Positions 19,619-28,817 of a stretch of 64,000 nt of DNA are shown piece by piece. The translations under genes were made by a program, and so were the position numbers. How positions within the stretch are numbered: position 1 is the first letter of the stretch; every line of letters starts with the position of its first letter. Source of the stretch: Ralstonia sp. SET104 (GTDB lineage: Bacteria > Pseudomonadota > Gammaproteobacteria > Burkholderiales > Burkholderiaceae). The stretch covers positions 186,001 to 250,000 of the forward strand of contig NZ_BHVX01000008.1 of NCBI RefSeq assembly GCF_003851545.1, in the 5' to 3' direction. A model generated the notes under the pieces. That model worked only from the letters and a program-made list of their open reading frames with translations, was not told where the DNA came from and searched no databases.

Positions 19619-20866
19619 ATGACCAACCGCCAACCCCCAACGCGTCGAACCTTCATGCAATGGACCGGTAGCCTGCCCTTGGCAGGCGCGTTTCCCAAAA
19701 CTCTGATGGCCCAGGCCGGCGACGCGCCCGCTGCTTCGGGTACACAGCCCGCCGCAGTGCCCCGCGCGCTGCGCTTCGCCTACGTCGGCACCTACACGTT
19801 CAACGCACCGGGCGGTACCGCCGGTGGCCCGGCCGCACGCGGCATCTACGTGCTTGCCCCGCGCGGCGATGCTTGGACGCAGGTGCAGGTGGTCGAGAGC
19901 GCCAACCCGTCGTTCTTGGCCGTGCACCCGAATCAGCGGTTTCTGTACGCCATCAATGAGCTTGAAGTCTACGAAGGCCGCCCGAACGGCAGTGCCGAGG
20001 CTTACGCCATCGACCCGCAGGACGGCAAGCTGACGCTGCTCAACCGGCAGCCGCTATCGTTATCGGGCACGAATCCGGCGCACGTGGTGGTGTCACCGGA
20101 TGGGCGCTACCTTTGCGTGTCGATCTACAGCGGCGGGGCATACAACCTCCTGCCGATTGATGAAGGCGGCAAGCTCGGCAACGTATCCGGCATCTTCAAG
20201 GACACCGGCTCGGGCCCGCGCCCCGAACAGGAAGCGCCGCACGCCCACATGATGCTGTTCGACACCACCGGCAAGCACGTGATCGGCACCGACCTGGGCA
20301 CCGATCGCATCAACGTGTTCGCCATGGAAGGCGGCAAGCTCGCCCCGCGTGATCGCGCACAGCTCAAGCCCGGCAGCGGCCCGCGCCATCTGGCGCTGCA
20401 TCCGCAGGGCACGCTGCTGTATGTCATCAACGAACTGGATGGCTCCGTCGCTTGCCACGGGTACGACCCCGCCACCGGCCACGTGCTGGAGGAGCGCCAG
20501 CGCATCTCCACCACGCCTGCCGACTACACCGGCCAGAAGAGCGGCGCCGAGTTGCTGATGCATCCGTCGGGGCGCTTCCTCTATGCCAGCAACCGAAAGC
20601 TGAAGTCGGACCACCCGCTGGCCGACAGCGTGGCCGCGTTCAGCATTGACGCGTCGGGCAAGCTCACGCCGCTCCAGCACTGGAGTGAAGGTGTGCGCTT
20701 CCCGCGCGCGATGACGATGGCACCCGACGGCGGCCACCTCTACGTGCTCAACCAGAAAGGCGACACGATCCTGCGCCTGCGCATTGACCCGCAGACCGGC
20801 AAGCTGGATCAGCCCACAGTCGTGGCGAAGGTGCCGACGCCGGTGTGTCTGGTGGTTGCGGCATGA
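19619..20866 (+). CDS. Tat-exported lactonase, 7-bladed beta-propeller (YbhE/6-phosphogluconolactonase-like)
   Basis: 415 residues. The N-terminus carries a twin-arginine motif (TRRTFMQWTG) and a hydrophobic stretch, so it should be exported folded. The body has lactonase-propeller repeats: YVGTYTFN, NPSFLAVHPNQRFLYAINE, HVVVSPDGRYL, GPRHLALHPQGTLLYVINE and FPRAMTMAPDGGHLYVLNQ. Family members hydrolyse sugar lactones to acids. Strong AGGAGG site at 19604-19610. Directly downstream of the oxidase, suggesting consecutive oxidation and lactone hydrolysis; the substrate is unknown. Confidence 0.85.
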   Translation: MTNRQPPTRRTFMQWTGSLPLAGAFPKTLMAQAGDAPAASGTQPAAVPRALRFAYVGTYTFNAPGGTAGGPAARGIYVLAPRGDAWTQVQVVESANPSFLAVHPNQRFLYAINELEVYEGRPNGSAEAYAIDPQDGKLTLLNRQPLSLSGTNPAHVVVSPDGRYLCVSIYSGGAYNLLPIDEGGKLGNVSGIFKDTGSGPRPEQEAPHAHMMLFDTTGKHVIGTDLGTDRINVFAMEGGKLAPRDRAQLKPGSGPRHLALHPQGTLLYVINELDGSVACHGYDPATGHVLEERQRISTTPADYTGQKSGAELLMHPSGRFLYASNRKLKSDHPLADSVAAFSIDASGKLTPLQHWSEGVRFPRAMTMAPDGGHLYVLNQKGDTILRLRIDPQTGKLDQPTVVAKVPTPVCLVVAA

Positions 20867-20958
20867 GCTGAAGCTAAGCGCAAAAGGACTGGGCGGTGCA
20901 GGGTCGCCCAGTTGCAACTCAATTGCAGCAACCCGCGCCCCGTGGGACAATCCCGCGC

Positions 20959-21486
20959 ATGACTGCCCCGGCCGCACGAGACGATCTCGTCACTAAGCAC
21001 CCCGATTCGCCTGAAGAGGCTGCGCGCGCACGCTTGCGCGGTTTGGGCAGCCGTGTGACCGAGCCCCGCGTACGCGTGCTGGCCGTGCTGATGCAGGGCG
21101 CCGATCCGCTCTCGCACCAGGCCGTGTGCGACGCGCTGCCGGTCGACTCGGGCATCGATCGTGTGACGGTCTATCGCGTGCTCGATTGGTTGGTGGCTGG
21201 CGGCATCGTCCACAAGACTGCGGGCGCGGATCGCGTCTTCCGCTTCAGCCTGGCGGAGCATGACGCCGCGCGCGAAGCGGTGCATCGCACTCACAGCCAC
21301 TTCCATTGCACACAATGCGGGCGCGACTTCTGCCTGGAAGCCGCCGAGCCACCGGCCATGCCAAAGGCCGCTCTGCCCGCCGGCTTCGCGGCAGACCATG
21401 CCGAACTCACCATCAAAGGCGCTTGCGCGGATTGCGCTGATCCCGCCGCCCACCACAAGACAGGAAACGCATCATGTCCAAAATGA
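20959..21486 (+). CDS. zur: Fur-family regulator, probable zinc uptake regulator Zur
   Basis: 175 residues. A winged helix (GLGSRVTEPRVRVLAVLM, VTVYRVLDWLVAGGIVHK) precedes a metal-binding dimerisation domain with HRTHSHFHCTQCGRDFC and a C-terminal CADC pair, the two CxxC sets that hold structural zinc in Fur proteins. Calling it Zur rather than Fur rests mainly on context: it overlaps a COG0523 metallochaperone gene by 13 bases and a zinc-poor dksA follows. The ATG at 20959 is chosen because the domain begins soon after. Confidence 0.75.
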   Translation: MTAPAARDDLVTKHPDSPEEAARARLRGLGSRVTEPRVRVLAVLMQGADPLSHQAVCDALPVDSGIDRVTVYRVLDWLVAGGIVHKTAGADRVFRFSLAEHDAAREAVHRTHSHFHCTQCGRDFCLEAAEPPAMPKAALPAGFAADHAELTIKGACADCADPAAHHKTGNASCPK

Positions 21487-22559
21487 TCCCGGTCACCATC
21501 CTGACGGGCTTTCTCGGCAGCGGTAAGACCACGCTGCTCAAGCGCATCCTGACCGAACAGCACGGCATGAAGATCGCCGTGATCGAAAACGAGTTCGGCG
21601 AAGAGAACATCGACAACGACATCCTCGTGCAGGATGGCAACGAGCAGATCGTGCAGATGAGCAACGGCTGCATCTGCTGCACCATCCGTGGCGATCTCGT
21701 GGCCGGTCTGTCGGATCTGCTCACGCGCCGCGACAACGGCCAGATCCAGTTCGACCGCGTGGTCATCGAGACGACCGGCGTGGCCAACCCCGGCCCCGTC
21801 GCGCAGACCTTCTTCATGGATGACGAAATCGCGAGCCGCTACCTGCTGGACGCCGTCATCACGCTGGTCGACGCCAAGCACGGCAACATGCAGCTCGACA
21901 AGCAGGAAGAGGCGCAGCGCCAGGTGGGCTTTGCCGACGCCATCTTCATTACCAAGAGCGATCTCGTTTCCGCCGACGACGTGGACGCACTGCGCCACCG
22001 GCTGTTGCACATGAACCCGCGCGCCCCGATCCGCACCGCCAACTTTGGCGACACGCCGATCGACACCATCTTTGATCTGCGCGGCTTCAACCTGAACGCC
22101 AAGCTGGAGATCGACCCCGATTTCCTGCGTGAAGACGATCACGACCATGATCATGATCACGACCACGGGCATGACCACGCCTGCTCGGCCGATTGCGACC
22201 ACGATCACGGGCATGACCACCACCATGGTCACGGCCACCATCACCACGGTCACGCGCATCACACCGATCGCATCGCCTCGTTCGTCTTCCGCAGCGAGCG
22301 CCCGTTCAATTACACCAAGCTGGAGGAATTCCTCTCGGGCGTGCTGAACATCTACGGAGAGAAGCTGCTGCGCTACAAGGGCGTGCTCTATATGGAGGGC
22401 GTCGACCGCAAGGTGGTGTTCCAGGGCGTGCACCAGCTCATGGGCAGCGATGTGGGCGGCAAATGGGACGGCGAGACCCCTTCCAACCGGATGGTGTTCA
22501 TTGGCGTGGACCTGCCGCGCGAAACGATTCTGAAAGGATTGGAGAACTGCCTGGCCTGA
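21474..22559 (+). CDS. COG0523 (CobW/ZNG1-like) GTP-dependent metallochaperone, His-rich
   Basis: 361-residue G3E GTPase. Walker A GFLGSGKTT is at 12-20 and the metal-binding CICC at 66-69. Residues about 222-262 are a His/Asp tract with alternating HDHD repeats and two cysteines, a probable zinc store, followed by the CobW C-terminal domain. Zinc-associated members deliver zinc to client proteins during limitation. It overlaps the end of zur by 13 bases, so the two are translationally coupled and probably Zur-controlled. Confidence 0.85.
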   Translation: MSKMIPVTILTGFLGSGKTTLLKRILTEQHGMKIAVIENEFGEENIDNDILVQDGNEQIVQMSNGCICCTIRGDLVAGLSDLLTRRDNGQIQFDRVVIETTGVANPGPVAQTFFMDDEIASRYLLDAVITLVDAKHGNMQLDKQEEAQRQVGFADAIFITKSDLVSADDVDALRHRLLHMNPRAPIRTANFGDTPIDTIFDLRGFNLNAKLEIDPDFLREDDHDHDHDHDHGHDHACSADCDHDHGHDHHHGHGHHHHGHAHHTDRIASFVFRSERPFNYTKLEEFLSGVLNIYGEKLLRYKGVLYMEGVDRKVVFQGVHQLMGSDVGGKWDGETPSNRMVFIGVDLPRETILKGLENCLA

Positions 22560-22729
22560 TCCAGGATGCTTCCCCCTCCTTTTGGGTGGCTCTGCCGGTC
22601 GCTTTCAGGCAGAATCCGGCCCGGGTTTTCTGTCCGTGTTTCTCCGATAGTTCAGTTAATATCGTTCAGCTACAATAGGTCGATTTCGAGGCACGTCGTC
22701 AGAAGCACGTCCGACAGGAGGAGCAGGCG

Positions 22730-23401
22730 ATGGTCACGCAGAACAAGGACGGACGCAGCGCCCAAGGGGGCGCCATGCGGCCCGAAACGGAGTCGGCTGC
22801 AGCCCAGGCTGAGCCAGCCACCCGGAAAAAAGCGGCAGGGGGCGCCGCTGCGGGCAAGGCAACAGGAGGCGCGCGGGGCGGCAAGTCCGCCGCCAGCCAG
22901 AATGAGTCCGGCGCATCCCCGCGCAAGGACGACGCGAAAGCCGACACGGCGCGCGATTTACCAGGATCATCCGCAGCAACCATGAGCAGCAAGAAACTAC
23001 TCACCGAAGCCGAAATCCTGAAGATGGGCGACAAGGATTACATGAACGAGGCGCAACTTGCCTTCTTCAAGGACCGGCTTGTAAAAATGCGCGACGAAAT
23101 TCTCGCGAATGCCAACCAGACTGTCAGCGACCTGCGCGAGACTGTGATCGTGCCGGACCCGGCTGACCGTGCCACCATCGAAGAAGAGCACGCGCTGGAG
23201 CTGCGCACGCGTGATCGCGAGCGCAAGCTGCTCAAGAAGGTCGAACAGTCGATCGCCCGCATTGACGCCAACGACTACGGCTACTGCGACGAAACCGGCG
23301 AGCCGATCGGCATTCCGCGCTTGCTTGCACGCCCCACCGCCAACCTGACGCTGGAGGCGCAGGAGCGCCGCGAAAAGCGGCAGAAGTTGATGGGTGACTG
23401 A
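22730..23401 (+). CDS. dksA: DksA-family RNA polymerase regulator lacking most zinc-finger cysteines
   Basis: 223 residues. The DksA core begins at internal Met 85 (MSSKKLLTEAEILKMGDKDY) with the coiled coil containing the DPADRATIEEE acidic tip. At the zinc-finger position the sequence is YCDETGEPIGIPRLLARPTA followed by NLTLEAQERREKR. Only one of the four zinc-ligand cysteines of E. coli DksA remains, which resembles cysteine-poor DksA2 proteins. An extension of about 84 residues rich in Ala, Lys and Gly precedes the core. Strong AGGAGG site at 22716-22721. It lies between two COG0523 genes and downstream of zur. Confidence 0.85.
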   Translation: MVTQNKDGRSAQGGAMRPETESAAAQAEPATRKKAAGGAAAGKATGGARGGKSAASQNESGASPRKDDAKADTARDLPGSSAATMSSKKLLTEAEILKMGDKDYMNEAQLAFFKDRLVKMRDEILANANQTVSDLRETVIVPDPADRATIEEEHALELRTRDRERKLLKKVEQSIARIDANDYGYCDETGEPIGIPRLLARPTANLTLEAQERREKRQKLMGD

Positions 23402-23442
23402 CGCGTGCGTCGCATCGGTTGACGCATTCGTTTGAATCTTGC

Positions 23443-23467
23443 AGCCCGGTAACCCACCGGGCTGTTT
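23443..23467 (+). terminator. Intrinsic terminator after dksA
   Basis: The stem AGCCCGGT / ACCGGGCT has a 5-base loop (AACCC) and is followed by GTTTGCTTT. It lies 42 bases past the dksA stop and just before the second COG0523 gene. Confidence 0.7.
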
Positions 23468-23485
23468 GCTTTATAGGCCACGAAC

Positions 23486-24814
23486 ATGTCTCGTCCGCTT
23501 CCCGTTACCGTGTTGTCCGGCTTCCTGGGCGCCGGCAAGACCACGCTGCTCAACCATGTGCTCGCCAACCGCGAGGGCAAGCGCGTGGCCGTGATCGTCA
23601 ACGACCTGTCGGACGTCAATATCGACGCGCAACTCGTGGGCGACGGCACGGCGGCAATCGACAACCGCAGCGCCCAACTCTCGCGCACCGACGAGCGCAT
23701 GGTCGAGCTGTCCAACGGCTGCATCTGCTGCACACTGCGCGAAGACCTGCTCGACGAAATCGCGCGGTTGGCCCGCGAAGACCGCTTCGACTATCTGCTG
23801 ATCGAATCGACCGGCGTGGCCGAGCCGCTGCCGATTGCCGAGACGTTCACCTTTGAAGATGCCGAGGGCGACGTGTTGTCGGACCTCGCGCGGTTGGACA
23901 CGATGGTCACCGTGGTTGACGCTCAGCACTTCCCCGCCGACTACGATGCTGCGGATTTCCTGGCAGACCGTGGTCAGGCCCGTGATGAGGACGACGACCG
24001 CACCGTCGTCGACTTGCTGATCGAACAGGTTGAGTTTTGCGACGTGATTGTGCTCAACAAGATCGACCTCGTGAGCGACGCGGAGCGCGAGCGCCTGGCC
24101 GGCATCCTGCATTCGCTGAACCCGCGTGCCCGCATCGTGCCGGCGTCGTTCGGCACGGTGCCGCTGGACGAGATTCTCAACACGCACCGCTTCGACTTCG
24201 ATGCCGCATCCGCTGCACCCGCGTGGCTGGCCGAGTTGCGCGGCGAGCACGTACCCGAAACGGAAGCGTTCGGCATCCGCAGCTTTGTCTATCGCCGCCG
24301 CAGGCCGTTCCACCCGCAGCGCCTGTGGGACCTGATGCACACCGAATGGCTGCGTGAACACGGCCGCGTGCTGCGCTCCAAAGGCTATTTCTGGCTGGCG
24401 TCGCGCATGGAGACGGCCGGTAGCTGGGGCCAGGCCGGCGGTGTGATGCGCCACGGCGGTGCCGGTGCGTGGTGGGCCGCCGTGGACGAAGCCGAATGGC
24501 CCGACGAGGAAGAGGCCCGCGCTGACATCGTCGACAAGATGCTCGACAACGGTGCGCCTGCAGCATGGGGCGACCGCCGCCAGGAACTCGTCTTCATCGG
24601 TACGGATCTGGATGAGGCCGCGCTCGTCGCACAGATCGACGCCTGTCTGCTGACCGACGCCGAATTGGCTGCCGGCCCCGAAGCCTGGGCCGCACTGCCT
24701 GATCCGTTTCCGGCCTGGGCCTTTGACGACCATGACGACGAAGACTGGGATGACGAAGCCGATGGGCACGATCACGAACACGGTGACGATTGCGGCTGCG
24801 GGCACCATCACTGA
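23486..24814 (+). CDS. Second COG0523 GTP-dependent metallochaperone (ZigA-like)
   Basis: 442 residues. Walker [10 protein letters not shown] is at 12-20, CICC at 79-82, and NKID guanine specificity sits near residue 195. A large C-terminal CobW domain ends in an acidic/His tail with [17 protein letters not shown]. Its longer acidic insertions ([16 protein letters not shown]) resemble the ZigA-type subgroup rather than the upstream 361-residue protein, so these look like two subfamilies rather than a recent duplication. Probable role is zinc allocation during starvation. It follows the dksA terminator and may have its own promoter. Confidence 0.83.
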   Translation: MSRPLPVTVLSGFLGAGKTTLLNHVLANREGKRVAVIVNDLSDVNIDAQLVGDGTAAIDNRSAQLSRTDERMVELSNGCICCTLREDLLDEIARLAREDRFDYLLIESTGVAEPLPIAETFTFEDAEGDVLSDLARLDTMVTVVDAQHFPADYDAADFLADRGQARDEDDDRTVVDLLIEQVEFCDVIVLNKIDLVSDAERERLAGILHSLNPRARIVPASFGTVPLDEILNTHRFDFDAASAAPAWLAELRGEHVPETEAFGIRSFVYRRRRPFHPQRLWDLMHTEWLREHGRVLRSKGYFWLASRMETAGSWGQAGGVMRHGGAGAWWAAVDEAEWPDEEEARADIVDKMLDNGAPAAWGDRRQELVFIGTDLDEAALVAQIDACLLTDAELAAGPEAWAALPDPFPAWAFDDHDDEDWDDEADGHDHEHGDDCGCGHHH

Positions 24815-24925
24815 GCACTGCCAGCGCACAGCCCTCCTCCCGCTTCATCGACGTTGACACCGGCGTCATCCCATCCTGACAATCCCCGAACGTTTGTTTT
24901 CGTCACAAACCATCGGGGAGTCGTC

Positions 24926-26527
24926 ATGCCGGTTCTGCGTCTGCTGCGCGTTGCAAGCCTGATCGCCACGCTGTCTTTTGCCACAGCGCTCACGGCGCTG
25001 GTGCCGCTTGCGGCGCATGCCCAGCCTGCGTCTACGCTGGCGATCGGCCTCTCGGGCGATATCACCTCGCTGGATCCACACTTCCACAACGTCACGCCCA
25101 ATTCGAATGTGGCCGAGCACATGTTCGAGGCGCTGATCGCCAAGGACGAGAAGATGCGCCTCAAGCCCGGCCTGGCCACGTCGTGGAAGGCCGTGAGCGA
25201 TGTGGTGTGGGAGATCAAGCTGCGCCCCGGCGTGCATTTCCATGACGGCAGCGAGTTCACCTCGGCCGATGTCGTCTACTCGCTGGCACGCCCGGCCACC
25301 ATCAAGAACAGCCCGTCGCCGTTTACGATCTATACGCGCGGCTTCAAGGAGGTGACGGCGATCGACAAGCTGACCGTGCGCATCACCACCAACGGGCCGT
25401 ATCCGCTGGTGCCCAACGACTTGTCGACCATCTACATGGTGTCGAAGAAGGCCGTCGAGAAAGCCAGCGCCGACGACTTCAACAATGGCCGCGCGATGAT
25501 CGGCACGGGGCCGTACAAATTCGTGTCGTTCACGCGCGGCGATCGGCTTGAGCTGACGCGCTATGACGGCTACTGGGGCAAGAAGCCGCAATGGGAGCAC
25601 GTGACGCTGCGCATTTTGACGGCTGACGCACCGCGCGTTGCTGCATTGTTGGCCGGCGACGTGCAGGTCATCGAGAACGTGCCCAGTTCCGACATCAAGA
25701 AGCTGATGACCAACCCGGCGGTGTCGGTGTTCAAGATGCCGGTGTTTCGAATGATGTATCTGCACATGGATTCAAACCGCGATGTGTCGCCGTTTGTGAC
25801 CGACAAGGCCGGCAAGCCGCTGCCGAAGAATCCGCTCAAGGACCCGCGCGTGCGCCAGGCGATTTCATTGGCGATCTCGCGCCAGGCCATCGTCGACCGC
25901 GTGATGGAAGGCGCTGCCGAGCCGACCGGCCAGCTCGTGGGCAGCGCGTTGTTTGGCCACGTGCCGAGCCTGAAGGCGCCGGTGGCCGATCCGGCCGGCG
26001 CCAAAAAGCTGCTTGCCCAGGCTGGCTACCCCGATGGTTTTGCCATCACGCTGCACGCGACCAACAACCGCTACCCGAACGATGACCGCGTCGCGCAGGT
26101 GATCGCTTCGATGCTTTCGCGGGTGGGCATTGCGACCAAGGTCGAGACGATGCCATCGGCGTCGTTCTTCACGCGGGCGAACAAGCTGGACTTCTCCTTT
26201 CTGCAAGCGGGCTGGGGCGCGGATACGGGCGAAGCCAGTTCGAGCCTGAAGGCGTTGCTCGCCACCTATGATCCGGCGCGCGGCTGGGGTGCATCCAATC
26301 GCGGGCGCTATTCGAACCCGGCGCTTGACGCCAAGTTGGCCGAAGCCCTGCAGACCATCGATGATGCCAAGCGCGAGAAACTGCTGCAGGAAGCTACCGA
26401 AATCGGCATGCGCGATGGCGGCGTGATTCCGCTCTACTTCAATATCAACGTATGGGCGGCGCGCAAGGGTTACACGGTGGTGCCGCGTCTGGATGAACGC
26501 ACCTACGCATTTGATGTGACGCGCTGA
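24926..26527 (+). CDS. ABC transporter substrate-binding protein, SBP family 5
   Basis: 533 residues with a cleavable signal peptide ([18 protein letters not shown], cleavage near AAHA). The family-5 signature [20 protein letters not shown] and the segment [16 protein letters not shown] are present. These periplasmic proteins bind di/oligopeptides, nickel or other solutes. No permease or ATPase genes are adjacent, so it is an orphan and its ligand is unpredictable. The ATG at 24926 follows GGGGAG. Confidence 0.85.
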
Positions 26528-26540
26528 AGCAGCAAAAAGC

Positions 26541-26580
26541 GATTTCCGGTGCACAAAAAGTGTGCGTTGTGACGGAAATC
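26541..26580. repeat. Two-tier inverted repeat downstream of the solute-binding protein gene
   Basis: The outer arms GATTTCCG / CGGAAATC (26541-26548, 26573-26580) enclose the inner arms GCACA / TGTGC around AAAAG. There is no T-run after it. It could end the upstream transcript or bind a regulator just before the hslV promoter. Confidence 0.5.
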
Positions 26581-26583
26581 AGG

Positions 26584-26612
26584 CTTGAAATCCTGGGGGC
26601 TGGCGTCAAGTA
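26584..26612 (+). promoter_or_regulatory. Candidate heat-shock (sigma-32) promoter of hslVU
   Basis: CTTGAA at 26584-26589 matches the sigma-32 -35 core. About 14 bases later CGTCAAGT (26604-26611) is a partial match to CCCCATnT (4 of 8). Initiation about ten bases further would place the transcript 5' end just before the hairpin at 26624. The -35 match is good and the -10 match is weak. Confidence 0.45.
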
Positions 26613-26623
26613 TGGAGCTCTTT

Positions 26624-26644
26624 GGCCGACCCCGGTGGTCGGCC
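26624..26644 (+). promoter_or_regulatory. 5'-UTR hairpin of hslVU
   Basis: The perfect 8-bp stem GGCCGACC / GGTCGGCC has a 5-base loop, 44 bases before the hslV ATG. If the candidate promoter is right it sits at the very 5' end of a leader of about 70 bases. That matches the E. coli hslVU leader, where a 5' inverted repeat stabilises the mRNA. CGTTTT follows, so a weak terminator is the alternative reading. Confidence 0.55.
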
Positions 26645-26688
26645 CGTTTTGGGCCGCGCCACGCTGGCTCACCCCTAGGAACAAGCGC

Positions 26689-27225
26689 ATGGAACAGTAT
26701 CACGGCACCACCATCGTCAGCGTGCGGCGCGGCAACCAGGTCGCGCTCGGCGGCGATGGCCAGGTCACGCTGGGCAACATTGTGATGAAAGGCTCGGCCC
26801 GCAAAGTGCGCGCCATTTACGATGGCAAGGTGCTGGTCGGCTTTGCCGGCGCCACCGCCGACGCCTTCTCCCTGCTCGACCGTTTCGAGGCCAAGCTGCA
26901 GAAGCACCAGGGCAACCTGCTGCGCTCGGCCGTGGATCTCGCCAAGGACTGGCGCACCGACCGGGCGCTGCGCCACCTCGAGGCGATGTTGATCGTCGCG
27001 GATCGTGAAGCCACCCTCGTCATCACAGGCAACGGCGATGTGCTCGATCCCGAAGGCGGCATCGCTGCCATCGGTTCGGGCGGCTCGTATGCACAATCGG
27101 CTGCCAAGGCGCTGATGGAGAACACCGACCTCGCTCCGCGCGACGTGGTGGAGAAATCGCTGCGCATCGCCGGCGAACTCTGCATCTATACCAACACCAA
27201 TTTCGTGATCGAGACGCTCGAGTAA
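26689..27225 (+). CDS. hslV: ATP-dependent protease subunit HslV
   Basis: 178-residue threonine peptidase. The start [15 protein letters not shown] exposes catalytic Thr after removal of the short propeptide. [14 protein letters not shown] is the family signature. It forms a double hexamer with the HslU ATPase encoded 47 bases downstream, degrading misfolded proteins. The ATG at 26689 follows AGGAACAAGCGC and gives the conserved start. Confidence 0.96.
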
Positions 27226-27272
27226 GCGCCCCGCTTTTCGCCATCTCGTCCGCACGTACTGCCAGGATTCCC

Positions 27273-28604
27273 ATGTCTGAAACCATGACGCCGTCGGAAA
27301 TTGTCTCCGAACTCGACAAGCACATCATCGGCCAGCACAAGGCCAAGAAGGCCGTGGCCGTGGCGCTGCGCAACCGCTGGCGCCGTCAGCAAGTGAGTGA
27401 CCCGCTGCGCCAGGAGATCACGCCCAAGAACATCCTGATGATCGGGCCGACCGGTGTGGGCAAGACCGAGATCGCGCGCCGCCTGGCCAAACTGGCCGAT
27501 GCACCGTTCATCAAGATCGAGGCAACCAAGTTCACCGAGGTGGGCTACGTTGGCCGTGATGTCGACACCATCGTGCGTGACCTGGCCGAGATGGCCGTCA
27601 AGCAGACGCGCGAATCCGAGATGAAGAAGGTGCGCGCCAAGGCCGAAGACGCAGCGGAAGATCGCATTCTCGACGTGCTGATCCCGCCGCCGCGCGACAT
27701 CGGTTTTGCGCAGCCGGAAGAGAAGGATTCCACCGCGCGCCAGACCTTCCGCAAGAAGCTGCGCGAAGGCCAACTCGACGACAAGGAGATCGAGCTGGAA
27801 GTGTCGGCCGGCACGCCGAGCATGGACATCATGGGCCCGCCCGGCATGGAAGACATGACCGAGCAGATCCGCTCGATGTTTGCGGGCCTGGGTCAGGGCA
27901 AGAAGAACCGTCGCAAGATGAAGGTCAAGGAAGCCTTCAAGCTGCTGATCGACGAAGAGGCTGCCAAGCTCGTGAACGAAGACGAGCTCAAGCAGAAGGC
28001 GGTGGCCAACGTCGAGCAGAACGGCATCGTGTTCCTGGACGAGATCGACAAAATCGCCAGCCGCAGCGAGTACGGCGGCGGCGAGGTGTCGCGCCAGGGC
28101 GTGCAGCGTGACTTGCTGCCGCTGGTGGAGGGCACGACCGTCAACACCAAGTACGGGATGATCAAGACCGATCACATCCTGTTTATCGCGTCGGGCGCGT
28201 TCCATCTGTCCAAGCCGAGCGATCTGATTCCGGAGCTGCAGGGCCGCTTCCCGATTCGCGTGGAACTGGATTCGCTGTCGGTGGAAGACTTCCGCGCGAT
28301 CCTCACGCAGACGGACGCGAGCCTCACCAAGCAGTATCAGGCGCTGCTGAAGACCGAAGGCGTTGACCTCGTGTTTGCCGATGACGGCATCCATCGCCTG
28401 GCGGAAATCGCCTGCTCGGTGAACGAGAAGGTCGAGAACATTGGCGCACGCCGTTTATACACGGTGATGGAGCGGCTGCTTGAAGATCTGTCGTTCCACG
28501 CGCACAAATCGTCGGGAGAGACGGTGACCATCAACGCTGCGTACGTCGATGAGCGCCTGAGCGAACTGTCGGGCAACGAAGATCTGTCGCGCTACGTGCT
28601 CTAA
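27273..28604 (+). CDS. hslU: ATP-dependent protease ATPase subunit HslU
   Basis: 443-residue AAA+ unfoldase. Walker A GPTGVGKT is at 58-65, Walker B is [12 protein letters not shown], the pore motif is GYVGRD, and the C-terminal sensor-2 region ends LSRYVL, the tail that docks into HslV. The highly charged I-domain lies between Walker A and B. It is in the hslVU operon and followed by a terminator. Confidence 0.97.
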   Translation: MSETMTPSEIVSELDKHIIGQHKAKKAVAVALRNRWRRQQVSDPLRQEITPKNILMIGPTGVGKTEIARRLAKLADAPFIKIEATKFTEVGYVGRDVDTIVRDLAEMAVKQTRESEMKKVRAKAEDAAEDRILDVLIPPPRDIGFAQPEEKDSTARQTFRKKLREGQLDDKEIELEVSAGTPSMDIMGPPGMEDMTEQIRSMFAGLGQGKKNRRKMKVKEAFKLLIDEEAAKLVNEDELKQKAVANVEQNGIVFLDEIDKIASRSEYGGGEVSRQGVQRDLLPLVEGTTVNTKYGMIKTDHILFIASGAFHLSKPSDLIPELQGRFPIRVELDSLSVEDFRAILTQTDASLTKQYQALLKTEGVDLVFADDGIHRLAEIACSVNEKVENIGARRLYTVMERLLEDLSFHAHKSSGETVTINAAYVDERLSELSGNEDLSRYVL

Positions 28605-28634
28605 GCGTGTAAGCAACGCATTCTCACGCCCTGC

Positions 28635-28664
28635 GGGCCGCATCGGAGACGATGCGGCCCGTTC
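28635..28664 (+). terminator. Intrinsic terminator of hslVU
   Basis: The 10-bp stem GGGCCGCATC / GATGCGGCCC has a 6-base loop and is followed by GTTCTGTTT. It lies 31 bases after the hslU stop. Confidence 0.8.
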
Positions 28665-28817
28665 TGTTTGGGCGCCTGCCAAGCCAGGCCCCGCAAGGGA
28701 TTGCTCAGAATCCTGCGGGATCGGGCCCGTTATCTGCTGAACACGGTGGTGCCGCAAAGACAATGCGCGCCGCGCACCCAGCGTGCGCGACCCCAACCAT
28801 GACAAGGAGAGAAGCGT

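Noticed and set aside
20888-20912. Inverted repeat ACTGGGCG/CGCCCAGT as a lactonase terminator
   Set aside because: It pairs well but lacks a T-run and lies close to zur; the evidence is insufficient to call a terminator or an operator.
22129-22260. Microsatellite-like CATGAT/CACGAC repeats considered as a DNA repeat array
   Set aside because: They lie in frame within the COG0523 gene and encode its His/Asp metal-binding tract, so protein function explains them.
22650-22676. Two GTTCAG copies and TACAAT before dksA as a Zur box or promoter
   Set aside because: The repeat is not the palindromic Zur consensus and the -35 spacing is poor, so I did not list it as a feature.
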